Shown here one piece after another: positions 36,255 to 44,880 of a stretch of DNA of 64,000 nt. Under the pieces are notes generated by a model. The model was not told the origin of the DNA. It was given only the letters and a program-made list of their open reading frames with translations, and did no database searches. This DNA is from Microbacterium paraoxydans. GTDB lineage: Bacteria > Actinomycetota > Actinomycetes > Actinomycetales > Microbacteriaceae. Position numbers and translations under genes: made by a program. The stretch covers positions 62,001-126,000 of the forward strand of contig NZ_JAGTUK010000003.1 in assembly GCF_018224615.1 (NCBI RefSeq). Reading direction: 5' to 3'. How positions within the stretch are numbered: position 1 is the first letter of the stretch; every line of letters begins with the position of its first letter.

Positions 36255-36788
36255 TCAGTGGCGCTTCGTCATCTGCACGCGCTGACCGTACCTATCCAGA
36301 CCGAGATCCTGCTCGACCTGAACGAGAGACTCGAGGAAGGGGGTATCCGGGGTACTCACCACGAACCCGGAGGCGGCATAGAACGGGGCGTTCCACGGTA
36401 CGTCGGCGTACGTGCGCAGAGTGATGCGGCGGTGTGATCGCTGTGCGCTTTCCGTCACGGCGGCCTCGAGCAGGCGACGACCGATGCCCCGACGACCGAG
36501 GTCAGGGTGCACCGACAGCTGTTCGAGATGGCCGTCGCCATCGAGGTCGAGAACGTGGGCGAAGCCTGCGGTCTGGGATCGGGCTCCCGCGCCGGGGTTG
36601 GCAGGCGGCATGCGGGAGACCTCCGCGACGAGGATGAAGCCTGGGTGAGCGTTACGCTCCGACTCCGTCGCCGGGGTAGGCCAGTCGTGTGCAGCGAAAC
36701 GCTCAATGAAGAGGCGATCCGCTGCAAGCTCGATCGCGGTCAGGCTCGCAAGGTCGCGCGCGGTGGCCTCACGGATGTGTACGATCAT
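36255..36788 (-). CDS. GNAT-family N-acetyltransferase
   Basis: Acetyltransferase of 177 residues. It starts IREATARDLASLTAIELAAD and carries acetyl-CoA motif A as LSVHPDLGRRGIGRRLLEAA, followed by NAPFYAASGF near the C-terminus. It resembles general GNAT acetyltransferases of small molecules or protein N-termini; the substrate is unknown. A purine-rich stretch (GAGGGCG) precedes the ATG. There is no linked gene within 80 nt on either side. Confidence 0.82.
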   Translation of the reverse strand: MIVHIREATARDLASLTAIELAADRLFIERFAAHDWPTPATESERNAHPGFILVAEVSRMPPANPGAGARSQTAGFAHVLDLDGDGHLEQLSVHPDLGRRGIGRRLLEAAVTESAQRSHRRITLRTYADVPWNAPFYAASGFVVSTPDTPFLESLVQVEQDLGLDRYGQRVQMTKRH

Positions 36789-37195
36789 GCCTGCGCCCTC
36801 GCCGTCCTGGCTGTGGCCGGCACGCGTACGCGGTGGCCGCGCTGGGGCGCTGCGGGGAGCGGGAAGGGGGTGCGTCGAGCTGCGGTTTCCCAGAGACGAC
36901 GTGCGGGACGTCGGTCTTCTCCTGGCACGGGGGAGAGGCAGCGGAGCGTCGCACGCTGCAGGTGAGCCGAGGCGATAATGGCGGGCTCATACCGCTGAAC
37001 GCGAGGGCTCCACACAGGCCGCACGCACCCGAGCCAATCGTCATGACGGCGGGGCGCGTCGGTTTGGCGATGCAATGGATGCGAGTGCGAACCGTGCATC
37101 AGGAGGAGCGTTGGCCCGTCGGAGGGCGTTCCGCAGGGTCCTGAGCGGATCGGCTCGAGGAGAAGGGGCATGCTGCAAGCCTTTCAGTACATACG
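36789..37195. other. Gene-free stretch between the GNAT gene and the qcrB terminator
   Basis: About 400 nt without a gene I can support. Short open frames exist on both strands, but none has a ribosome site, a recognisable domain or the codon pattern of its neighbours. I see no tRNA fold, repeat array or clear promoter. It may be a decayed gene. Confidence 0.5.
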
Positions 37196-37228
37196 CCGAG
37201 GGCCCCGTCCACTGGACGGGGCCCTCGG
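37196..37228. terminator. Terminator downstream of qcrB
   Basis: 33-nt near-perfect palindrome (CCGAGGGCCCCGTCCA, a central C, and its complement) 15 nt beyond the qcrB stop. Its symmetry suits termination from either side. Confidence 0.8.
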
Positions 37229-37243
37229 AAGCCGGTGAGACAG

Positions 37244-39058
37244 TTACTCGCTGTCTTCGGACTTCTTCTTGCGCGGACGCTTCACGGGCTCCGTCGAGAT
37301 GACGGTGCTGGGCGTGTTGGGCGTTTCGTCGACGTGCGTCTCGTCGACCGTGAGCGGTGCGTCCGGGAAGCCAGCGCGCTCGTGAGCACCCTGGATCTCC
37401 GCAGCCTCTGCGGCCTCGTTGTCGGCGGTGACGTGGTGCTGGTGAGCATCCGCGGCGTCGACCTCGGCCTGCGTGAGGGGAGCGAGGCGGTCCTCGAAGA
37501 ACCAGCGCGACATCGCCGAACGGAGGTTCTCCGTCCACGGGATACGACCCTTGGCGTTCGGACGAACCACGAGCGGCTCGTAACCGTCCACATCGATGAG
37601 CTTCCAGCGGTCGTACTTGTCGACGGGCTGGTGCACCTCGATGTACTCGCCGCCGGGGAGGCGGACGATGCGGCCGGACTCGTAGCCGTGCAGCACGATC
37701 TCGCGGTCCTTCTTTTGTAGCGCGATGCAGATGCGCTTCGTCACGAAGTAGCCGATGATCGGGCCCAGGAACAGCAGGACCTGGAGCGTGTGGATCACGC
37801 CCTCCATCGTGAGCATGAAGTGCGTCGCGATGAGGTCGGAGGAGGCCGCCGCCCACAGCACCGCGTAGAAGATGACGCCGGCAACACCGATCGCCGTACG
37901 CGTGGCCGCGTTGCGGGGGCGCTGCGCGATGTGGTGCTCACGCTTGTCACCGGTGACCCATGCCTCGATGAAGGGATAGATCGCGACGATCACGATGAAC
38001 AGCCCGAGCACCGCGACCGGGGCCAGGATGCCGAACGACCAGGTGTGGTTGAGGAAGACGACGTCCCAGTTCGACGGAGCCAGGCGCAGCGCGCCGTCCG
38101 CGAAGCCGATGTACCAGTCGGGCTGGGTGCCAGCGGAGACCGGGGAGGGGTCGTAGGGCCCGTAGTTCCAGATCGGGTTGATCTGGAAGAAGGTCGCGAT
38201 GAGCACGATCGTGCCGAACACGATGAAGAGGTAGCCGCCCATCTTGGACATGTACACCGGCATCATCGGGTAGCCAACGACGTTGTCGTTCGAGCGGCCG
38301 GGGCCCGCGAACTGCGTGTGCTTGTTGATGACCATGAGCATCAGGTGCAGCACGATGAAGGCGATGACCAGCATCGGGAGCAGCAGGATGTGGAGGGTGT
38401 ACAGCCGGCCGACGATGTCGGTGCCGGGGAACTCGCCGCCGAAGAGGAGGAACGAGGTCCAGGTGCCGATCAGGGGCAGGCCCTTGATCATGCCGTCGAT
38501 GATGCGCAGACCGTTTCCGGAGAGCAGGTCGTCGGGGAGCGAGTAGCCCGTGAAGCCCTCCGCCATCGCGAGGATGAACAGCAGGAAGCCGATCACCCAG
38601 TTCAGCTCGCGCGGCTTGCGGAACGCGCCCGTGAAGAACACACGCAGCATGTGCACGCCGATGCCGGCGATGAACACGAGCGCCGCCCAGTGGTGGATCT
38701 GGCGAACCAGGAGGCCGCCGCGCAGGTCGAACGAGATGTGGAGTGTCGACTCGAGTGCCGACGACATCGCGATTCCGCGCATGGGGGCATACGCGCCCGT
38801 GTAGTGCGTCTCGACCATGGACGCCTGGAAGAAGAACGTCAGGAAGGTTCCGGAGAGGAACACGACGACGAAGCTCCAGAGCGCGATCTCACCGAGCATG
38901 AACGACCAGTGGTCGGGGAAGATCTTGCGACCGAGCTCCTTGACGAAGCCCGAGAGGCTGGTGCGCTCGTCGATGTAGTTCGACGCGGCACCGACGAAGC
39001 GGCCGCCGAGAGGCGCCTTGGTGTCCTTCTCGTCCTTGGACAGCGTTGCGGTGCTCAA
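37244..39058 (-). CDS. qcrB: Cytochrome bc1 complex cytochrome b subunit
   Basis: Heme-b quinol-oxidising subunit of the actinobacterial bc1 complex, 604 residues. The b-type core has about eight helices with paired heme histidines (HHWAALVFIAGIGVHMLRVF and a second His pair in HILLLPMLVIAFIVLHLMLM). The long hydrophilic C-terminal extension is typical of actinobacterial QcrB. The start is TTG 39058, overlapping the qcrA stop (TTGA), so translation is coupled. QcrB carries the quinone sites targeted by bc1 inhibitors in mycobacteria. Confidence 0.95.
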   Translation of the reverse strand: MSTATLSKDEKDTKAPLGGRFVGAASNYIDERTSLSGFVKELGRKIFPDHWSFMLGEIALWSFVVVFLSGTFLTFFFQASMVETHYTGAYAPMRGIAMSSALESTLHISFDLRGGLLVRQIHHWAALVFIAGIGVHMLRVFFTGAFRKPRELNWVIGFLLFILAMAEGFTGYSLPDDLLSGNGLRIIDGMIKGLPLIGTWTSFLLFGGEFPGTDIVGRLYTLHILLLPMLVIAFIVLHLMLMVINKHTQFAGPGRSNDNVVGYPMMPVYMSKMGGYLFIVFGTIVLIATFFQINPIWNYGPYDPSPVSAGTQPDWYIGFADGALRLAPSNWDVVFLNHTWSFGILAPVAVLGLFIVIVAIYPFIEAWVTGDKREHHIAQRPRNAATRTAIGVAGVIFYAVLWAAASSDLIATHFMLTMEGVIHTLQVLLFLGPIIGYFVTKRICIALQKKDREIVLHGYESGRIVRLPGGEYIEVHQPVDKYDRWKLIDVDGYEPLVVRPNAKGRIPWTENLRSAMSRWFFEDRLAPLTQAEVDAADAHQHHVTADNEAAEAAEIQGAHERAGFPDAPLTVDETHVDETPNTPSTVISTEPVKRPRKKKSEDSE

Positions 39059-40131
39059 TGGCGCTCCCAGAAGCTCGGGCCGACGGGTTCGGTGAAGTCG
39101 CTGCGTGCGATGAGGTAGCCCTCGTCATCCACGGTGATAGGCAGCTGCGGAAGCGGCCGCGCGGCCGGCCCGAAGATGACCTTGGCGTGATCGGTGACGT
39201 CGAACTGCGACTGGTGGCACGGGCACAGCAGGTGGTGGGTCTGCTGCTCGTACAGCGCCACCGGGCAGCCGACGTGCGTGCAGACCTTGGAGTAGGCGAC
39301 GATGCCGTCGTACGACCAGTCCTTGCGGTCCTCGGCCTCGATCAGCTGCTCGGGACGAAGGCGCATCATGAGGACGATGGCCTTGGCCTTCTCCTCCAGG
39401 TAGCCCTCATCGTGGCCGAGCTCCGCGAGGTCCTCGGGAATCACGTGGAAGGCAGAACCGAGAGTCACGTCGGCCGCGCGGATCGGGGTGCCGTCGGGGT
39501 CGCGCACCAGACGCATGCCCTTGTCCCACATGGTGTGCTTGAGCAGTGCGACGGGGTCGCCCTTGGTCGGGTCGTCCGGCGTGGAATGCGGTGCGAGTCC
39601 ACGGAACAGGGTGACGCCGGGGATGATCGACGCGACGATCGCAGCGAACAGCGAGTTGCGGATCATCGTGCGCCGGCCGAAGCCGGACTCCTCGTTCGCG
39701 TCGGCGAACGCCTTGATGGCGGCCTCACGCGTCGAGTCCTTGCCACGGGTGGGGTGGCGCAGCTCGACGTGCTCCTTGTCGGACATCAGCGCCTTCGACC
39801 AGTGGATCGCGCCGATGCCGAGGGCGAGCAGCGCGAGAGCGATACCCAGACCGATGAAGAGGTTGTTCTGCCGGATGTCGATGAGCGCGCCGCTCTCGAT
39901 CGGGAACAGCATGTAGGCGGCGACCGCCCAGATGCTGCCGGCGAGCGACAGGTAGAACAGCGTGTAGACAGTGCGGACCGCAGCCTTCTCGGCGCGCGGG
40001 TCCTTGTCGGTCATGCGCTCGCGGTGCGGCGGCAGGCCGGGGTTCTGCACGGGATCGCTGACTGCGACACCCAGCCCAGGAGAGGGCTGGTAGGCCCTGT
40101 CAAGAGCCTGCGAGTCGTCGTCGTGTGCCAT
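39055..40131 (-). CDS. qcrA: Cytochrome bc1 complex Rieske iron-sulfur subunit
   Basis: Rieske protein of 358 residues. Its 2Fe-2S ligands are in CTHVGCPV and CPCHQSQFD. Unlike proteobacterial Rieske proteins it has three N-terminal membrane segments (about residues 53-75, 89-110 and 157-180), the actinobacterial form. It transfers electrons from quinol to QcrC. It lies 36 nt downstream of qcrC and overlaps qcrB by 4 nt. Confidence 0.95.
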   Translation of the reverse strand: MAHDDDSQALDRAYQPSPGLGVAVSDPVQNPGLPPHRERMTDKDPRAEKAAVRTVYTLFYLSLAGSIWAVAAYMLFPIESGALIDIRQNNLFIGLGIALALLALGIGAIHWSKALMSDKEHVELRHPTRGKDSTREAAIKAFADANEESGFGRRTMIRNSLFAAIVASIIPGVTLFRGLAPHSTPDDPTKGDPVALLKHTMWDKGMRLVRDPDGTPIRAADVTLGSAFHVIPEDLAELGHDEGYLEEKAKAIVLMMRLRPEQLIEAEDRKDWSYDGIVAYSKVCTHVGCPVALYEQQTHHLLCPCHQSQFDVTDHAKVIFGPAARPLPQLPITVDDEGYLIARSDFTEPVGPSFWERH

Positions 40132-40167
40132 GGTGCTCCTCGTACGTTCCTCTTCGATGAATAAGCG

Positions 40168-40968
40168 TCAGTTGGACTTCGCCGTGATCCACACGGTGAT
40201 GGCGACCAGAGCGCCGATACCGAAGATCCACACGAACAGGCCCTCGGACACCGGTCCGAGCGACCCCAGCGAGAAGCCACCGATCTGCACCGACTGCTGC
40301 TGGAAGAGCAGGGCCGAGATGATGTCGCGCTTGTCCTCGTCGGACAGGTTCATGTCGCCGAAGACCGGCATGTTCTGCGGGCCGGTGACCATAGCGGCGT
40401 AGATGTGGAGCGCGCTGGTCTCGGTGATCGCGGGGGCGTACTTGCCCTCGGTCAGAGCGCCGCCGGCGGCAGCCACGTTGTGGCACATGGCGCAGTTGAC
40501 CCGGAAGAGCTCCGCGCCGTGAGCGACGTCACCCTCGCCGTCCAGGATGCGGTCAGACGGGAACGTCGGGCCGGGGGCCTCGGACTGCACGTAGGCCGCC
40601 ATCGCGAGGATCTGCTCCTCGGTGAACTGCGGCTCCTTCTGGGGGGCCTGCGGTCCCTGCATCTGCAGCGGCATGCGGCCGGTCGACACCTGGAACTCCA
40701 CCGCAAGCTCGCCGACGCCGTACAGGCTCGGTCCGTTGGGGGTGCCCTGCAGGTCGAGGCCGTGGCACGTGGCGCAGTTCGCCTGGAACAGCTTCTTGCC
40801 GTCTTCCACCGTCAACTGCGTGGAGGCGCTGGGCGCTTCATTCGCAGCGAAGGCGGCGGACGCACCCGCGTACACGGCGCCCGTGATCATCAGTCCAGCT
40901 CCGATGAGCGCGGCCGCCGCCAGTGGGCTACGGCGACCGCTCGAACGGCGCTTCTTCTCTCGTGCCAT
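40168..40968 (-). CDS. qcrC: Diheme cytochrome c of the bc1 complex
   Basis: Membrane-anchored cytochrome c with two heme sites, NCATCH (C65, C68, H69) and NCAMCH, 266 residues. It has an N-terminal signal/anchor (about residues 15-42) and a C-terminal membrane helix (EGLFVWIFGIGALVAITVWI). In actinobacteria this diheme subunit replaces a soluble cytochrome c and feeds CtaC directly. ATG 40968 gives the basic N-terminus MAREKKRRSS; the open frame continues upstream into ctaE but has no family match there. Confidence 0.94.
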   Translation of the reverse strand: MAREKKRRSSGRRSPLAAAALIGAGLMITGAVYAGASAAFAANEAPSASTQLTVEDGKKLFQANCATCHGLDLQGTPNGPSLYGVGELAVEFQVSTGRMPLQMQGPQAPQKEPQFTEEQILAMAAYVQSEAPGPTFPSDRILDGEGDVAHGAELFRVNCAMCHNVAAAGGALTEGKYAPAITETSALHIYAAMVTGPQNMPVFGDMNLSDEDKRDIISALLFQQQSVQIGGFSLGSLGPVSEGLFVWIFGIGALVAITVWITAKSN

Positions 40969-40988
40969 CTCGGGGATCAGCTCCGCTC

Positions 40989-41642
40989 TTATTTCAGGAA
41001 GTAGATAACGACGAACAGCACGATCCAGACGACGTCGACGAAGTGCCAGTAGTAGGACACCACGATCGAGGAGGTCGCCTCCTTGTGCCGGAAGTTCTTG
41101 ACCGCGTAGGCCCGGCCAATGACGAGGAGGAACGCGACCAGACCGCCCGTCACGTGCAGGGCGTGGAAGCCGGTCGTCAGGTAGAAGGCGGACGCGTAGG
41201 AGTCGGCCTGGATGGGCATGCCCTCGGCGACCAGCTGGGCGTACTCCCAGACCTGACCGGAGACGAAGATGGCGCCCAGTGCGAACGTGAGGAAGAACCA
41301 CTCGACCATGCCCCAGCCGAACAGGCGGCGGCGTCCGGCGCCGTTCTTCTGGCCCTTGGCGATGCGGTAGGGCTGGAGGTCCTCGGCCGCGAACACGCCC
41401 ATCTGGCACGTGAAGGAGGAGAGCACGAGGATCGCAGTGTTCACGAAGGCGAACGGAACGTTCAGAAGCTCGGTGCGGTCGGCCCAGAGCTCGGGGGAGG
41501 TGCTGCGGAGCGTGAAGTAGATCGCGAAGAGTCCCGCGAAGAACATCACCTCGCTGCCGAGCCACACAATGGTGCCGACAGCTACCGGGTTGGGCCGCTT
41601 GATCGTTCTCGCCGCCGGGGCATACGTCGCTGAGGTCGTCAC
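40989..41642 (-). CDS. ctaE: Cytochrome c oxidase subunit III
   Basis: Integral membrane subunit of the aa3 oxidase, 217 residues with about five helices. The family stretches [21 protein letters not shown] and [17 protein letters not shown] are present. GTG 41642 is preceded by CATAAT at a 6-nt gap; an ATG at 41681 would add 13 non-conserved residues upstream of that hexamer. It heads the ctaE-qcrC-qcrA-qcrB operon, the conserved actinobacterial order. Confidence 0.94.
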   Translation of the reverse strand: MTTSATYAPAARTIKRPNPVAVGTIVWLGSEVMFFAGLFAIYFTLRSTSPELWADRTELLNVPFAFVNTAILVLSSFTCQMGVFAAEDLQPYRIAKGQKNGAGRRRLFGWGMVEWFFLTFALGAIFVSGQVWEYAQLVAEGMPIQADSYASAFYLTTGFHALHVTGGLVAFLLVIGRAYAVKNFRHKEATSSIVVSYYWHFVDVVWIVLFVVIYFLK

Positions 41643-41648
41643 CCCTCC

Positions 41649-41654
41649 ATTATG
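41649..41654 (-). promoter_or_regulatory. -10 element CATAAT of the ctaE-qcrCAB operon
   Basis: CATAAT on the minus strand, 6 nt before GTG 41642. It differs from TATAAT at one base and from the window's TANNNT pattern at the first T. Confidence 0.5.
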
Positions 41655-41821
41655 GCCGATCCGCGGACGTGATTCTTGCACTCACGGCCGTCGAATAGCT
41701 CGCTGACGACTTAGGGGACCCTAAGAGATCACTGCGAATCGCCGGTGAATCCGCGGGAAACGGGGGTCATCCGAGAAGAGAGCGGGTGCACCGACCGATC
41801 TGCACGTTTTCTCGGCGCCGA

Positions 41822-41827
41822 TAGGAT
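41822..41827 (+). promoter_or_regulatory. -10 element TAGGAT of trpD
   Basis: TAGGAT ends 7 nt before ATG 41835; leaderless start. Confidence 0.6.
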
Positions 41828-41834
41828 CGCACAC

Positions 41835-42905
41835 ATGGCTGAATCCCTGACCTGGTCCGACGTGCTCACCACTCTGCTGGAGCGCCGCGATCTGAGCGTT
41901 TGGGAGTCGACCTGGGCGATGCGGCAGATCATGTCGGGCTCCGTCACCGAAGCGCAGCTCGCCGGCTTCCTCGTGGCGCTCCGGGCCAAGGGGGAGACGA
42001 TCGACGAGATCGTCGGCTTCCGAGACGCGATCCTCGAAGCGGCCGTTCCGCTCCCTGTGTCTCCCGACGTACTCGACATCGTCGGCACGGGCGGCGACCG
42101 CGTCGGCACGGTCAACGTCTCGACGACCGCAGCGATCATCATCGGCGCGACCGGCATCCCCGTGGTGAAGCACGGTAACCGCGCGGCGAGTTCGGCATCG
42201 GGTTCCTCCGATGTGCTCGGCGCTCTCGGCCTCGAGCTCTCGCTCGATCCCGCCGCCGTCGCCGCCATCCTCGACCGCACAGGGATCACGTTCGCCTGGG
42301 CGGGCGCCTTCCACCCCGGCTTCAAGCACGCGGGCGCTGTCCGCGCGCAGCTGGGCGTGCCGACGGTGTTCAACATGCTGGGGCCGCTCTGCAACCCCGC
42401 GCGAGCCGAGGCGAACGCGGTGGGCGTCGCGCAGATGGAGCGCGTGCCGCTCATCACCGGCGTCTTCCGCACCCGTGGCGCCACGGCCCTCGTCTTCCGC
42501 GGAGACGACGGCCTGGACGAGCTCACCACGACCGGCCACAGCCGGATCTGGGAAGTCACCAGGGGCGACATCCACGAGCACGACCTCGATCCGCGCGACC
42601 TCGGCATCCCGCTCGCCGACCTCGCCGACTTGATCGGGGGCTCTCCCGAACACAACGCAGAAGTGCTGCGACGCACGCTCGCGGGTGAGACGGGGCCCGT
42701 GCGCGACATCGTGCTTCTCAATGCGGCGGCCGGCATCGTCGCGTTCGAACTGTCTCAGGACGCCACGCAGGTGCAGCGGCCGATCCTCGAACGTCTGCGC
42801 GACGCCCACGCACGCGCGGCGGCGGCGGTCGATGACGGCAGCGCCCTCGCCAAGCTCGACGCGTGGATCGGTGTGAGCCGCGAGCTGGCCGCCGTTCAGG
42901 AGTGA
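41835..42905 (+). CDS. trpD: Anthranilate phosphoribosyltransferase
   Basis: Second step of tryptophan synthesis: transfers phosphoribose from PRPP to anthranilate. The 356-residue protein has the PRPP-binding loop DIVGTGGDRVGTVNVST, the motif KHGNRAASSASGSSDVLGALG, and FNMLGPLCNPAR. The start is set by the leaderless promoter; 30 further in-frame codons upstream are not conserved. No other trp gene is adjacent; instead a PHP-domain gene overlaps its stop by 4 nt. Confidence 0.95.
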   Translation: MAESLTWSDVLTTLLERRDLSVWESTWAMRQIMSGSVTEAQLAGFLVALRAKGETIDEIVGFRDAILEAAVPLPVSPDVLDIVGTGGDRVGTVNVSTTAAIIIGATGIPVVKHGNRAASSASGSSDVLGALGLELSLDPAAVAAILDRTGITFAWAGAFHPGFKHAGAVRAQLGVPTVFNMLGPLCNPARAEANAVGVAQMERVPLITGVFRTRGATALVFRGDDGLDELTTTGHSRIWEVTRGDIHEHDLDPRDLGIPLADLADLIGGSPEHNAEVLRRTLAGETGPVRDIVLLNAAAGIVAFELSQDATQVQRPILERLRDAHARAAAAVDDGSALAKLDAWIGVSRELAAVQE

Positions 42906-43894
42906 CCGTGGAGCCCGTCGACGCCCTCCTCGAGATCGCCTCGCTGCTCGAGCGCGAGCGTGCGTCGAAGTATCGGGCGAAGGCGTTCCGGCAGGCCGCC
43001 GCGACGTTCGAGGAACTTCCCGCCGAGGTGCGGAACGATCCCACGCGGCTGCGCGGGGCGCGGGGGATCGGGGAGTCGACCTTCGCGGTCATCCGGCAGG
43101 CCCAGGAGGGGCGCATTCCCGACTACCTCGTGGAACTGCGAGGAGAGGTCGAGCCGGAGCGAACGTCGGAACTCCGCGGCAAGCTGCGTGGAGACCTGCA
43201 CGCGCACACCGACTGGTCGGACGGCACGACCTCGATCGAAGTGATGGCCGCCGCCGCTCGAGCACAGGGTCACGAGTACCAGGCGATCACGGATCACTCC
43301 CCGCGACTGCGTGTGGCGCGGGGGCTGTCCGCCGAACGGCTGCGCGAGCAGATGCCGCTCGTGCGGGCGCAGTCCGGCGACGGTTTCACACTGCTCGCGG
43401 GCATCGAGGTGGACATCCTCGAAGACGGTGGCCTCGACCAGGAGGACGAGCTCCTTCGGGAACTCGACATCGTTGTCGCTTCCGTGCACTCGAAGCTCCG
43501 TATGGACGCCAGAGCGATGACCGCGCGGATGATCGCCGCCGTATCGCACCCGCGCGTCAACGTGCTCGGCCACTGCACCGGGCGCCTCGTACAGGGCGAC
43601 CGAGGCACACGACCGCCCTCCGCGTTCGACGCGGCGGCAGTGTTCGCGGCGTGCGCCGAAAACGGCGTGGCCGTCGAGATCAACTCGCGTCCGGAACGCC
43701 AGGACCCGCCCGACGAGCTCATCGCGATCGCCCTGGAAGCCGGGTGCCTCTTCTCGATCGATTCCGACGCACACGCCCCTGGGCAGCTGAGCCTCCTCGA
43801 CTACGGTGCCGAAAGGGCTGAGCGCGCGAGAGTTCCCGCGGCGCGCATCGTGACGACCTGGGGCTTGTCCCGGCTTCTCGCCTGGGCGGAGTGA
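42902..43894 (+). CDS. PHP-domain protein with polymerase-beta-like N-terminus
   Basis: 330-residue protein with two parts. Residues 1 to about 80 resemble the 8-kDa domain of family X polymerases: ALLEIASLLERERASKYRAKAFRQAA, then a helix-hairpin-helix GARGIGESTFAVI. From about residue 98 comes a PHP phosphoesterase domain with its metal motifs LHAHTDWSDG, ITDHSPR, EVDIL, LGHCTGRL and DSDAHAPGQ. This looks like bacterial PolX without the polymerase core. Possible roles are DNA-end repair or a phosphatase. GTG 42902 overlaps the trpD stop; GTG 42908 is also possible. Confidence 0.85.
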   Translation: MTVEPVDALLEIASLLERERASKYRAKAFRQAAATFEELPAEVRNDPTRLRGARGIGESTFAVIRQAQEGRIPDYLVELRGEVEPERTSELRGKLRGDLHAHTDWSDGTTSIEVMAAAARAQGHEYQAITDHSPRLRVARGLSAERLREQMPLVRAQSGDGFTLLAGIEVDILEDGGLDQEDELLRELDIVVASVHSKLRMDARAMTARMIAAVSHPRVNVLGHCTGRLVQGDRGTRPPSAFDAAAVFAACAENGVAVEINSRPERQDPPDELIAIALEAGCLFSIDSDAHAPGQLSLLDYGAERAERARVPAARIVTTWGLSRLLAWAE

Positions 43895-43897
43895 CGC

Positions 43898-44848
43898 TCA
43901 GCCCTCGGCTGCCGCGCGCCCGGCCTCGGTGACCGCGGCGATCGCGCGCGTCATCGACCCGCCGAGGTTCCACTTCTCGGCCAGCGCGGTCGCGTGCTCG
44001 ACCTCGCCGGGGGAGAGCGCGCGAAGTGGAACATCCGGCGCCGAGATCGGAAGGCCTGTCGCCACGGCCACGACGGTGGGAGCCACGTCGAGGTAGGCCT
44101 CCGCGGCGAGGATCTTCGCCCGCACCCCAGCGCTCATGCCTTCCCCCGCCTCCGCGGCCTCACGGATTCCAGCCAGGTCGCCGTGCACCTGCAGCAACGT
44201 CGCCGCAGTCTTCTCGCCAACCCCGGCGACGCCAGGAAGGCCATCGGACGCATCGCCGCGCATCGTGGCGAAGTCGGCGTACTGAGACGGAAGCACGCCG
44301 TACTTCGCGACCACGGTCGCATCGGTGACGACCTCGAGGTTGCTCATGCCCCGTGCCGTATAGACGACGCGGACGTCGGCGGCGTCGTCGACGAGTTGGA
44401 ACAGATCGCGGTCTCCCGTCACGATGTCGACCGGCATCGAGGCATTCGTCGCCAGCGTGCCGATCACATCATCGGCCTCGTGTTCGGCGACCCCCACGAT
44501 CGGGATGCCGATGGCGGCGAGGGTCTCGCGGATCAGCGGTATCTGCGCCTCGAGAGGATCCGGTACCTCCTCGACATCGGGGGCGCCGGCAACGACCTCC
44601 ACCACGCGGTGGGTCTTGTAGCTCGGAATCAGGTCGACGCGCCACTGCGGTCGCCAGTCGTCGTCCCAGCACGCGACCACGTGCGTCGGCTGATACAGGG
44701 TGACGAGCTTGGCGACGATATCGAGCAGCCCGCGCGCGGCATTGATCGGCGACCCATCTGGCGCCGTGACCTTGTCGGGCACGCCGTAGAAGGCACGGAA
44801 GTACAGGCTGGCGGTGTCGAGCAGCATCAGGCGTTCGGCGCGGGGCAT
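43898..44848 (-). CDS. Stand-alone 5'-3' exonuclease (PolA-type FEN domain)
   Basis: 316-residue protein matching the 5' nuclease domain of DNA polymerase I without the polymerase part. It has LMLLDTASLYFRAFYG, acidic metal-site motifs in EADDVIGTLA and VTGDRDLFQLVDD, and the helix-3-turn region DASDGLPGVAGVGEKTAATLL. It is likely a flap endonuclease for Okazaki processing and repair. ATG 44848 has TACCCT 6 nt upstream. It ends 3 nt from the convergent PHP gene. Confidence 0.92.
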   Translation of the reverse strand: MPRAERLMLLDTASLYFRAFYGVPDKVTAPDGSPINAARGLLDIVAKLVTLYQPTHVVACWDDDWRPQWRVDLIPSYKTHRVVEVVAGAPDVEEVPDPLEAQIPLIRETLAAIGIPIVGVAEHEADDVIGTLATNASMPVDIVTGDRDLFQLVDDAADVRVVYTARGMSNLEVVTDATVVAKYGVLPSQYADFATMRGDASDGLPGVAGVGEKTAATLLQVHGDLAGIREAAEAGEGMSAGVRAKILAAEAYLDVAPTVVAVATGLPISAPDVPLRALSPGEVEHATALAEKWNLGGSMTRAIAAVTEAGRAAAEG

Positions 44849-44854
44849 GGCTTC

Positions 44855-44860
44855 AGGGTA
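44855..44860 (-). promoter_or_regulatory. -10 element TACCCT of the exonuclease gene
   Basis: TACCCT on the minus strand, 6 nt before ATG 44848. No Shine-Dalgarno-like sequence. Confidence 0.6.
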
Positions 44861-44880
44861 GAGCGTGTACGACGGAGGGG

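Noticed and set aside
36785..37171. Possible minus-strand gene of 128 codons upstream of the GNAT gene
   Set aside because: No recognisable domain, irregular composition and no ribosome site; I list the region as gene-free.
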